From Kluyvera intermedia (GTDB lineage Bacteria > Pseudomonadota > Gammaproteobacteria > Enterobacterales > Enterobacteriaceae), in assembly GCF_034424175.1 (NCBI RefSeq), contig NZ_CP139986.1, positions 434,001 to 498,000 on the forward strand: a DNA stretch of 64,000 bases, given 5' to 3'. Below, one piece after another: positions 26,088 through 33,593 of this stretch. The notes beneath the pieces were generated by a model. That model made no database searches and was not told where the DNA came from. It was given only the letters and a program-made list of their open reading frames with translations. The first letter of the stretch is position 1, and every line of letters begins with the position of its first letter. A program made the position numbers and the translations under genes.

Positions 26088-27461
26088 TTAATGATTGGAG
26101 AACCAGTTTAGCTTATTACGTAGCCCTACCACGCGACCAACGATAATCAGCGCCGGGCTTGCCATCTGCTGTGCCAGTTCGCCCAGCTGTGACAGTTCAC
26201 CATCCACGACGCGCTGGGTAATTGCTGTACCGTTCTCTACGATAGCCACCGGCATATTGGCCTGCATACCGTGCTCAATCAGCTTCTGCTGGGTAGTGGC
26301 AGCCTGATTCAGTCCCATATAAAACACCAGCGTCTGTTTTTCAGCCGCCAGATTTTCCCAATCTAGCTCGCCACCGGTTTTCAGGTGCCCGGTAACCAGG
26401 CGTACACTTTGGGCATAATCGCGATGGGTCAGCGGAATACCGGAGTAAGCCGAGCAACCAGAAGCCGCGGTGATACCGGGCACCACCGAGAATGGGATAC
26501 CGGCTTCGCACAGCGTTTCAAGTTCTTCACCGCCACGGCCAAAGATGAATGGGTCGCCCCCCTTCAGACGGACAACGCGTTTACCTTTCTGCGCTTCATT
26601 TAGCAGGATCTGGTTAATTTCATCCTGCGGCACACAATGGTAACCCGCACGTTTACCGACGAAGATGCGATCGGCATCGCGGCGTACCAGATTCATAATG
26701 TCGTCTGACACCAGCCGGTCGTAGACCACCACGTCCGCTTGTTGGATTTGCTGTAAGCCTTTTAGCGTCAGCAGCCCAGCATCGCCAGGACCTGCGCCTA
26801 CCAGCACCACTTCACCGCGATGATCCAGCGGTGTATTCAGTAGCTGCTCGGTCGCTTGTGTAATAGCCTGCTTATCCTGATTCGCCAGTGATTGTGCCAG
26901 ACGGTCGTTGATAAACAGCTTCTCCCAGAAGCGACGACGCTCACCCATGGTGGCAAACTGTTGCTTCACGCGTGCGCGTAATTGCCCAGCGTAAAGGGCA
27001 ACTTGCCCAAGATGCTGCGGCAGAACGGATTCCAGCTTTTCACGCAGCAGACGCGCCAGCACCGGCGAGGTACCGCCGGAAGAGACGGCGACCATTAGCG
27101 GCGAGCGGTCGATAATCGATGGCATAATGAAGCTGGCCGCCTTCGGTGCATCCACTACGTTGCAGAAAATCCGCCGTGCTTCAGCTTCATCGCTCACCTG
27201 TTGATTTACCGCATCATCGTCGGTGGCGGCAATCGCCAGCCAGCATGGTTCGAGCAGCGCAGGTTGAAAATCACCTTCTACCAGCGTCAGCATTCCCGCT
27301 TCTGCCCAAACGTGGAACTGTGGAACGTATTCCCGTGCGTTTACCGTCAGACGTGCCCCTGCATCCAGCAGCAGGCGTGCTTTACGCTCGGCGACATCAC
27401 CGCCGCCGACCAGCAAACAATCACGATCGCGCAGTTGGCAAAAAATGGGTAAGTGATCCAA
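26088..27461 (-). CDS. cysG: Siroheme synthase CysG (trifunctional)
   Basis: CysG makes siroheme from uroporphyrinogen III by two SAM-dependent methylations, NAD-dependent oxidation and iron chelation. The 457-residue protein has the E. coli length. The N-terminal precorrin-2 dehydrogenase/ferrochelatase half shows LLVGGGDVAERKARLL and the SFIMPSIIDR region; the C-terminal SUMT half begins near residue 216 with VVLVGAGPGDAGLLTLKG and has VVRLKGGDPFIFGRGGEE. Siroheme is the cofactor of NirB just upstream and of sulfite reductase. Unlike E. coli, nirC does not lie between nirD and this gene; a hairpin and an ERIC element fill the gap, so cysG may rely on its own promoter. Confidence 0.97.
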   Translation of the reverse strand: MDHLPIFCQLRDRDCLLVGGGDVAERKARLLLDAGARLTVNAREYVPQFHVWAEAGMLTLVEGDFQPALLEPCWLAIAATDDDAVNQQVSDEAEARRIFCNVVDAPKAASFIMPSIIDRSPLMVAVSSGGTSPVLARLLREKLESVLPQHLGQVALYAGQLRARVKQQFATMGERRRFWEKLFINDRLAQSLANQDKQAITQATEQLLNTPLDHRGEVVLVGAGPGDAGLLTLKGLQQIQQADVVVYDRLVSDDIMNLVRRDADRIFVGKRAGYHCVPQDEINQILLNEAQKGKRVVRLKGGDPFIFGRGGEELETLCEAGIPFSVVPGITAASGCSAYSGIPLTHRDYAQSVRLVTGHLKTGGELDWENLAAEKQTLVFYMGLNQAATTQQKLIEHGMQANMPVAIVENGTAITQRVVDGELSQLGELAQQMASPALIIVGRVVGLRNKLNWFSNH

Positions 27462-27515
27462 GGGGCAACCTCACGGAATAGAGAAATTCGGGGGGGTGAA
27501 TAATGCGGGTAAGGA

Positions 27516-27559
27516 TAACAGCAGTCATCGTATGGAATATACGAATTTTCCTGCTGTTA
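27516..27559. other. Long two-tier hairpin upstream of cysG
   Basis: An outer 9 bp stem, TAACAGCAG (27516-27524) with CTGCTGTTA (27551-27559), encloses a second palindrome TCGTAT-GGAAT-ATACGA (27528-27544). It lies 55 bp upstream of the cysG start. No T run directly follows on either strand. Confidence 0.65.
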
Positions 27560-27591
27560 CCCCTTTAAGGTCATAAGTTTTAGCTATTACT

Positions 27592-27721
27592 TATATACAC
27601 TTCATCTTTCAAGCTGCCTCGGCGTTGGCTGCGCTCGCTCACCCCAGTCACGTACTTATGTACGCTCCGGGGATTAGCTCCCTTGCCGCCTTGATGCAAC
27701 TTGAATGATTTTGTGTATATA
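27592..27721. repeat. ERIC element in the nirD-cysG gap
   Basis: The element is about 130 bp with matching inverted ends TATATACAC and GTGTATATA. It carries both conserved ERIC cores: CGCTCACCCCAGTCACGTAC differs from the ERIC2 core at one position, and a close match to the ERIC1 core, with ATGTACGCTCC and GGGATTAGC, follows. Internal inverted repeats are present. It occupies the place where nirC sits in E. coli. Confidence 0.93.
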
Positions 27722-27731
27722 GCAAAAATGA

Positions 27732-28058
27732 TCAGGCTTTTAACTGCACCTGGCCATCTTTAACGCGAACATCATAATGGGCGACGGAATGGCTTTCGTC
27801 TTCCATGCACAGGCCGTCACTCAAACGGAAACGCTGTTTTTTCAACGGACTGGCAACCCATAGTTCGCCCTGGTGTTCAGCAATCAGGCCACGAGACAGT
27901 ACGCTCGACTCGAAGAACGGGTCGATGTTGCTGATGGCGAACACCTGGTTGTCGGCGTATGGGCGGAAGAGGGCAACCTGTTTGTCGCCCAGCAGTGCGC
28001 AGACACCTGTTGCAGGCAGGATGGCGTCAATCTTGCAGATATTTATCCACTGGCTCAT
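27732..28058 (-). CDS. nirD: Nitrite reductase small subunit NirD
   Basis: NirD is the small, Rieske-fold-like subunit of the cytoplasmic NADH-dependent nitrite reductase. The 108-residue protein matches E. coli NirD in length. It keeps the ISNIDPFFESSVLSRGL and VASPLKKQRFRLSDGLC segments but, as is typical of NirD, lacks the Cys-His pairs of true Rieske proteins, so it does not bind a 2Fe-2S cluster. It starts inside the nirB stop (ATGA overlap), indicating tight coupling. An ERIC element begins 10 bp beyond its stop codon. Confidence 0.96.
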   Translation of the reverse strand: MSQWINICKIDAILPATGVCALLGDKQVALFRPYADNQVFAISNIDPFFESSVLSRGLIAEHQGELWVASPLKKQRFRLSDGLCMEDESHSVAHYDVRVKDGQVQLKA

Positions 28059-30598
28059 GCGTTTTCCTCCACCAGAGTAACCGGAATGCGTTCATACGGT
28101 GTCGCCGGACGATGCTGAGCACGCTCGGAGACCACCTGGACATTCGGGTCACGCTGTTCGCTGTTGATAAAGTGTTTGAAACGAACCTGCGCTGCGGGAT
28201 CGTTAACGGTTTCAGTCCATTCACAGGCAAAGGCTTCACGCAGACGGGCGATCTCTTCTTCCAGATGCTGATTCAGGCCCAGCTTGTCGTCGATGATCAC
28301 TGAACGCAGATAGTCGATCCCGCCTTCCAGGTTATCCAGCCACGGCGCGGTACGCGTCAGTTTATCGGCGGTACGGATGTAGAACATCATGAAGCGGTCG
28401 AGGTACTTGATAAGCGTATCGCGGTCGAGGTCAGCCGCCAGCAGATCCGCGTGGCGCGGTTTCATGCCGCCGTTGCCGCAGACGTACAGGTTCCAGCCTT
28501 TCTCGGTGGCGATGATGCCCACGTCTTTACCCTGAGCTTCCGCACATTCGCGAGTACAGCCAGAGACGCCAAACTTCATCTTATGCGGCGTACGAATGCC
28601 CTTGTAGCGGTTTTCCAGCTCAACGCCGAAGCCTACGCTGTCGCCGACGCCATAACGGCACCACGTGCTGCCTACGCAGGTTTTTGCCATACGCAGCGCT
28701 TTAGCGTAGGCATGACCGGTTTCGAAGCCCGCTTCAATCAGCTGACGCCAGATTTCTGGCAGGTCATCTTTTTGTGCACCGAACAGGCCGATACGCTGAG
28801 AACCGGTGATTTTGGTGTACAGATTAAATTCGCTGGCGATACGGCCGACGGCAACCAGGCCTTCCGGGGTGATTTCACCACCCGCAGAGCGCGGGATGAC
28901 GGAATAAGTCCCGTCTTTCTGGATGTTAGCCAGGAAGTTATCGTTGGTATCCTGCAGCGGTGTGTGCTGCGGCTTGAGGATGAACTCGTTCCAGCAAGAG
29001 GCCAGCAGGGAACCGACGGTCGGTTTACACACTTCACAGCCGTAGCCTTTACCGTATTTTGCCAGCAGTTCGTCGAAGGTTTTGATGCCTTCTACGCGGA
29101 TCAGGTGGTAGAGCTCCTGACGGGTAAACGCAAAGTGTTCACACAGGCTGTGGTTGACTTCGATGCCTTGTTTCGCCAATTCGGCATTGAGCACCTGAGT
29201 GACCAGCGGGATACAGCCGCCGCAGCCGGTACCGGCTTTGGTTTCTGCTTTCAGCGCGGCGACGGTGTGGCAACCTTTGTTGATAGCGGCGATCAGTGCG
29301 CCTTTGGTGACGTCAAAGCACGAACAAATCTGTGCGCTGTCCGGCAGTTTATCGACGCCGATAGAGGGCTTACCGCCGCTCGCATGGGCAGGCAGGATCA
29401 GCGCGTCTGGGTTTTCCGGCAATTCAATGGTGTTCAGCGCCAATTGCAGTAGGTTGCCGAAGTCGCTGGTGTCACCCACCAGTACCGCGCCAAGCAGCGT
29501 TTTATTGTCCGGGCTGACGATAAGACGTTTGTAGACCTCTTTGTTTTCGTCGAGGTAAACGTAGCTGCGTGCGCCCGGCGTACGGCCGTGTGCATCGCCA
29601 ATACCACCGACGTCTACGCCCAGCAGTTTCAGCTTGGCGCTCATGTCCGCACCCTGGAAGCTGTTTTCGTTACCGAGGATATGGTCAACGGCAACCTGCG
29701 CCATTTTATAGCCTGGTGCGACCAGGCCGTAAACGCGGTTTTTCCAGCTGGCGCATTCGCCGATAGCGTAGATATCCGGGTCAGAGGTCTGGCAGCTGTC
29801 GTTGATCATGATGCCGCCGCGCTGACCGACTTCCAGACCACATTGGGTGGCCAGTTTGTCGCGTGGGCGAATACCGGTGGAGAAGACGATAAAATCGACT
29901 TCCAGCTGGCTGCCGTCGGCGAAACGCATGGTTTTACGCGCTTCTTCGCCTTCCTGCACGATCTCTTTGGTGTTCTTATTGGTGTGAACTTTCACACCCA
30001 TGCTTTCGATTTTGCGTTTGAGCTGTTCGCCGCCCATCTGATCGAGCTGTTCAGCCATCAGCATTGGGGCAAATTCGATAACGTGCGTTTCGACGCCGAG
30101 GTTTTTCAGCGCGCCTGCGGCTTCGAGGCCGAGCAGACCACCGCCGACTACCGCACCGCGTTTGCTACGGCGGGCGCAGGATTCAATGGCGTTCAGATCT
30201 TCAATGGTACGGTAAACGAAGCAATCTTGAGTTTCAGACCCTTTGATCGGTGGGATCCACGGGTAAGATCCGGTCGCCATGATCAGTTTGTCATAAAAGA
30301 CGGTACGGCCAGCGCTGGAGTGGATCACCTTTTCTTTACGGTTGATGGTGATAGCGCGTTCGCCGACCAGAACTTTGACACCGTGCTTCTCGTAGAAACC
30401 TTCACGGACCAGCGACAGTTCTTCTGCCGTGTGGTGAGAGAAGTAAGAAGAAAGGTGGACGCGGTCGTAGGCGATGCGGGGTTCTTCACAGAAGACGGTA
30501 ATATCAAGCTGGCTTGCGTCGGTTTTATCGAGAATGTCCTCGATGAAACGGTGGCCGACCATGCCATTACCGATAATTGCGAGTCTGACTTTGCTCAT
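28055..30598 (-). CDS. nirB: NADH-dependent nitrite reductase large subunit NirB
   Basis: NirB reduces nitrite to ammonium in the cytoplasm with NADH, mainly during anaerobic growth. The 847-residue protein has the E. coli length. The N-terminal FAD/NAD oxidoreductase half contains LAIIGNGMVGHRF and VVGGGLLGLEAAGAL; a BFD-like [2Fe-2S] domain follows with CSCFD and CGGCIP, and the C-terminal siroheme/[4Fe-4S] half has GSTWCRYG, CTRECAEAQG and YVCGNGG cysteines. The gene has an FNR- and NarL-type promoter upstream and overlaps nirD. Siroheme comes from CysG, encoded downstream. Confidence 0.97.
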   Translation of the reverse strand: MSKVRLAIIGNGMVGHRFIEDILDKTDASQLDITVFCEEPRIAYDRVHLSSYFSHHTAEELSLVREGFYEKHGVKVLVGERAITINRKEKVIHSSAGRTVFYDKLIMATGSYPWIPPIKGSETQDCFVYRTIEDLNAIESCARRSKRGAVVGGGLLGLEAAGALKNLGVETHVIEFAPMLMAEQLDQMGGEQLKRKIESMGVKVHTNKNTKEIVQEGEEARKTMRFADGSQLEVDFIVFSTGIRPRDKLATQCGLEVGQRGGIMINDSCQTSDPDIYAIGECASWKNRVYGLVAPGYKMAQVAVDHILGNENSFQGADMSAKLKLLGVDVGGIGDAHGRTPGARSYVYLDENKEVYKRLIVSPDNKTLLGAVLVGDTSDFGNLLQLALNTIELPENPDALILPAHASGGKPSIGVDKLPDSAQICSCFDVTKGALIAAINKGCHTVAALKAETKAGTGCGGCIPLVTQVLNAELAKQGIEVNHSLCEHFAFTRQELYHLIRVEGIKTFDELLAKYGKGYGCEVCKPTVGSLLASCWNEFILKPQHTPLQDTNDNFLANIQKDGTYSVIPRSAGGEITPEGLVAVGRIASEFNLYTKITGSQRIGLFGAQKDDLPEIWRQLIEAGFETGHAYAKALRMAKTCVGSTWCRYGVGDSVGFGVELENRYKGIRTPHKMKFGVSGCTRECAEAQGKDVGIIATEKGWNLYVCGNGGMKPRHADLLAADLDRDTLIKYLDRFMMFYIRTADKLTRTAPWLDNLEGGIDYLRSVIIDDKLGLNQHLEEEIARLREAFACEWTETVNDPAAQVRFKHFINSEQRDPNVQVVSERAQHRPATPYERIPVTLVEENA

Positions 30599-30629
30599 TT
30601 TTGCCTCGATTTCTATTCTAATACTGCCT

Positions 30630-30635
30630 ACCTTA
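30630..30635 (-). promoter_or_regulatory. Predicted -10 element of the nirB promoter
   Basis: TAAGGT on the minus strand lies where an FNR site centred at -41.5 would place a -10 element, and it matches the E. coli nirB -10 as I remember it. Confidence 0.6.
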
Positions 30636-30656
30636 ACGATTCAGCTATTGGGATTA

Positions 30657-30670
30657 TTGATTCAAATCAA
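30657..30670. promoter_or_regulatory. FNR site of the nirB promoter
   Basis: TTGAT-TCAA-ATCAA is a perfect match to the FNR consensus TTGAT-N4-ATCAA. It lies 59 bp upstream of the nirB start codon. Family knowledge says FNR activates nirB anaerobically from a site centred at -41.5. Confidence 0.9.
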
Positions 30671-30683
30671 TTCAGCCTTTACC

Positions 30684-30699
30684 TACCACTTAATGAGTA
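30684..30699. promoter_or_regulatory. NarL/NarP 7-2-7 site of the nirB promoter
   Basis: TACCACT-TA-ATGAGTA is an inverted pair of NarL heptamers in the 7-2-7 layout. Its centre is 28 bp from the FNR site centre, the same distance as in E. coli (-69.5 and -41.5). Confidence 0.85.
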
Positions 30700-30725
30700 G
30701 TGTGATGATTTTTAAGTGGTTTTGT

Positions 30726-31451
30726 AAGTTGCGGAAAATACTCAACTTTATGGGGTGGGTGTTTTTTGAGCGAAAAGTGTGAAAAATCGGCAGGGGTGGG
30801 AGGGGGTTTTTTGTTGGGGTGGAGTGGGGTTCCGTCCACCCGAAGTTGGGCAGAACATGTCGCTTCATCACCTGTGAACGGGTTAAGGGGGGCGGCCGCG
30901 CCCCCCTTAACAATCCCCGCGGCCCCGCAAGGAAATCGGTGCTTCGCACTGCGCTCGCCTCCGAACTCCAGCCTGCGGCACGGCGAAACTCGACGTCCCT
31001 GTCTCGCTTCGCCTCAGTCCGCCATCCAGGCGGACTGACCTTGTCTTCCATTCTCCGACTCGCCGATTTCAGCGGGGACTCACCGGTTTCAGAACGATTG
31101 GTAAATTAAAGGCGGACTGACTGATTTAAGAGAGATTGTTTTTAGCTTTTATCTAAAAGACTGCTCGGGCTTGAGTGGCGTCTAAATCGCCGAAGCGTTC
31201 CCTGTAGGCCGGGGCAGCCCACATGGATGTGGGCTGAGGGCGTGGTTTACATGGATGTAAACTCGCGCCCGACCCGAAGCCGGAAGGGATAAGCTGAGGG
31301 AACCGCGCAGCGGCGATTTTGCCGCCAGAGCCTGGGGGTGCAGGGGGCGGCGGCGATTGGCCGCCCCTTGCGTGCTCCCTGCGCCCGCGCGTTGTATATG
31401 GCGAGATCTTTAAGGGAGCGCAACAGGGTGACTAATCCAAAAATTTCACCC
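30726..31451. repeat. GC-rich, hairpin-dense element between tsgA and nirB (unassigned)
   Basis: This 0.7 kb stretch has no gene I can support and contains at least nine inverted repeats. Examples are AAGTTG/CAACTT (30726-30748), GGGTGGA/TCCACCC (30817-30841), GTTAAGGGGGGC/GCCCCCCTTAAC around GGCCGC (30882-30911), TCAGTCCGCC/GGCGGACTGA (31014-31038), TTTTAG/CTAAAA (31140-31158), a twin hairpin (31215-31270), GCGGC/GCCGC (31310-31325) and GGGGCGGC/GCCGCCCC (31344-31367). GGCGGACTGA recurs directly at 31111-31120. All or most frames are open in the GC-rich part (30760-31110) on both strands, which is expected from composition; a 122-codon minus-strand frame (30683-31051) resembles 'hypothetical proteins' I recall from other enterobacteria, but I doubt it is a gene. 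A structured RNA, a 3'UTR of tsgA, or a non-autonomous repeat are all possible. Confidence 0.6.
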
Positions 31452-31465
31452 TCAAGCCAGAAAGA

Positions 31466-32647
31466 TTAGTGAGAAGCTCCCACCGCATGCTGACGATGAC
31501 GACTAACAAACCCAAGCACCAGACACATCACAAACACCACCGCATAAAGCGCATTAGAAGTCGTCAATGCCGCCAGCGGCCCGCTGCTCGCCACAATCGG
31601 CCCAGTCACAACAAACGTCAGCATCGTGCCGATGGTGCCGCAGGTCAGCACAAAGTTAACCAGTTTGGGTGAGGCGATTTTGGTCTGCAAAGAACCCAAC
31701 GTAATAATTGAGGTGTAGATAGCGCTGGAGAAAAAGCCCAGCGTCAGGATAAACCAGGCCAGATGCTGCGGCTCGCCGTGGTTAAACAGATACATCATCA
31801 CCGTCGCAATCCCCGCCAGCACCGTCAGAATGCGTTGCAGATCGAAGAAACGCAGAATGAAGCTAAACGCCCACATGCCGAACATATAAGACATCCAGAA
31901 ATCGCTGACCAGTTTACCGGCATCGTTCAGGCTCATACCCAGACCCTTGGCATACTCTGGAACCCACGAAATAAAGCCCAGTTGACCGAGGATGTAGCAC
32001 AGCGCGGCAACGGACAGGAACAGCACGCCGATACCCCATTTCTCCTTCGCCACCGGCTGGTCTTCCTGCTGCGCTTTTTTGCCCAGCACCGGGAAGTCAC
32101 AACCGAAGGTCAAAACAAAGATAGCCACGTAGATCAGGCCAATACACGCGTAAACCCAGTACCACTCAATGGTACGCGCCAGCAGCCAGGCGGCCAGCAT
32201 CGGGAAGATCATCCCGGCCATGCTGAAGAAGGAGTCGGTGAACAGCAGACGCGCGCCGCGCTGACGACCTTCATACATATGGGTAATCAGGAACGTACCG
32301 ATGGACATGGTGATACCGCTGACCAGACCCAGCACGAACATCGCCGCGGAGAACAGCGCCAGGCTGTGGCTGGTCATCAGCCCGGCGACCGCCAGCAACA
32401 TCAGAATAAAGCCAAAACGCAGCTGCGTTTTCAGTGGGACAATTTCCATCAGCCAGGCATTCAGGAAAATCGAGATCAGGATCCCAGCGTTCAGGAAGGT
32501 AAAGGTGTTACTCATGCTGGAAACCGGCAGATTAAAATAATCGGCAATATTTCCCATCACCATCCCGGTGACAATTACCAACGCACCGGTAAGGGCGTAG
32601 GAGAAGAAGCTGATCCATGTGAGCTTGATACGGTTGCTGTTAGTCAT
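31466..32647 (-). CDS. tsgA: MFS transporter TsgA
   Basis: TsgA is a major facilitator superfamily inner-membrane protein of 393 residues, the E. coli length. Twelve hydrophobic helices can be traced, starting with ISFFSYALTGALVIVTGMVMG and ending with ALYAVVFVMCLVLGFV, with a cytoplasmic loop containing KKAQQEDQPVAKEK in the middle. The substrate is not established; the name refers to tellurite, selenite and gold resistance reported in Salmonella. It is divergent from ppiA and is transcribed toward nirB, but the two are now separated by an 867 bp gap with a structured element. Confidence 0.93.
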   Translation of the reverse strand: MTNSNRIKLTWISFFSYALTGALVIVTGMVMGNIADYFNLPVSSMSNTFTFLNAGILISIFLNAWLMEIVPLKTQLRFGFILMLLAVAGLMTSHSLALFSAAMFVLGLVSGITMSIGTFLITHMYEGRQRGARLLFTDSFFSMAGMIFPMLAAWLLARTIEWYWVYACIGLIYVAIFVLTFGCDFPVLGKKAQQEDQPVAKEKWGIGVLFLSVAALCYILGQLGFISWVPEYAKGLGMSLNDAGKLVSDFWMSYMFGMWAFSFILRFFDLQRILTVLAGIATVMMYLFNHGEPQHLAWFILTLGFFSSAIYTSIITLGSLQTKIASPKLVNFVLTCGTIGTMLTFVVTGPIVASSGPLAALTTSNALYAVVFVMCLVLGFVSRHRQHAVGASH

Positions 32648-32768
32648 GACTGGCCTGTGAATAGTTGTGTAAAGCGCGTTGACTCTGCGCTGAGCAGGCA
32701 GATTTTATTCACTGTAGTGATGTATTCATAGTTTTATTACGCAAACGATGACGTATTACACTTTTCTA

Positions 32769-32784
32769 TGTGATCCAGATCACA
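32769..32784. promoter_or_regulatory. CRP site in the tsgA/ppiA divergent region
   Basis: TGTGA-TCCAGA-TCACA is a perfect consensus CRP palindrome. It lies 141 bp upstream of ppiA and 122 bp upstream of tsgA. CRP control of ppiA is known in E. coli. Confidence 0.85.
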
Positions 32785-32924
32785 AAAATAAATGCATCGA
32801 TTCTTAGCTTGATCATTATGAACGTTACATACATGTAAACTTTGGTAAAGCACTGGCCTGAGGGGCTAAGCCTCTTTAGAATCAAGCCACTTGCTTCCCT
32901 ACTGCACTCGTTAAAGGATTTCTC

Positions 32925-33497
32925 ATGCTCAAATCAACTCTGGCGGCCGTGGCGGCTGTTTTCGCTCTTTCCGCGATGGCTCCTGCAGCTTTAGCAGCAA
33001 CCAATGACCCGCATGTTCTGCTGACCACGTCGGCTGGCAACATCGAGCTGCAGCTGGATAGCCAGAAAGCGCCCGTTTCTGTTGAAAACTTCCTGAAGTA
33101 TGTCAACAGTGGTTTCTATAACAACACCACGTTCCACCGTGTGATCCCGGGCTTTATGGTTCAGGGCGGCGGCTTTAACGAGCAGATGCAGCAGAAGCAA
33201 CCAAATCCACCGATTAAAAACGAAGCCGATAACGGCCTGCGTAATACCCGTGGCACTATCGCGATGGCGCGTACCGCCGATAAAGACAGCGCAACCAGCC
33301 AGTTCTTTATCAACGTGGCCGACAATGCTTTCTTAGATCACGGCCAGCGTGATTTTGGCTATGCCGTATTCGGCAAAGTGGTTAAGGGGATGGATGTGGC
33401 AGACAAAATTTCCCAGGTGCAGAGCCATAACGTAGGGCCGTACCAGAATGTGCCGTCCAAGCCTATCGTTATCCTGTCAGCAAAAGTCTTACCGTAA
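32925..33497 (+). CDS. ppiA: Periplasmic peptidyl-prolyl isomerase A (cyclophilin)
   Basis: PpiA speeds cis-trans isomerisation of X-Pro bonds in the periplasm. The 190-residue precursor equals E. coli PpiA in length. The signal peptide (MLKSTLAAVAAVFALSAM to about residue 24, cleavage after ALA) precedes a complete cyclophilin domain with FHRVIPGFMVQGG, the active-site Arg, and SATSQFFINVADN. The start has AAAGGA about 9 bases upstream. Genes yhfG and fic, which follow ppiA in E. coli, are absent; pabA begins 96 bp downstream, after a GGGCGGC/GCCGCCC inverted repeat at about 33505-33534. Confidence 0.96.
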   Translation: MLKSTLAAVAAVFALSAMAPAALAATNDPHVLLTTSAGNIELQLDSQKAPVSVENFLKYVNSGFYNNTTFHRVIPGFMVQGGGFNEQMQQKQPNPPIKNEADNGLRNTRGTIAMARTADKDSATSQFFINVADNAFLDHGQRDFGYAVFGKVVKGMDVADKISQVQSHNVGPYQNVPSKPIVILSAKVLP

Positions 33498-33593
33498 GCT
33501 TTGTGGGGCGGCGTTGTGCATGAGGCTGCCGCCCTTATCGCTAAAGCAGTAAGCACCCGGTAGAATGGCGGCAGATAAACGACCGGAGCCGCC

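Noticed and set aside
28451..30700. Long plus-strand open frames (333 and 370 codons) opposite nirB
   Set aside because: They are antisense to a complete, strongly conserved nirB, have no recognisable domains, and arise from its codon bias.
30819..31109. Plus-strand hypothetical proteins in the tsgA-nirB element
   Set aside because: Several frames are open at once in GC-rich hairpin DNA, so openness alone is not evidence for a gene.
31763..32731. 322-codon plus-strand frame opposite tsgA
   Set aside because: It is very rich in His, Gln and Arg, as expected from reading a membrane-protein gene backwards, and lacks a domain or ribosome site.
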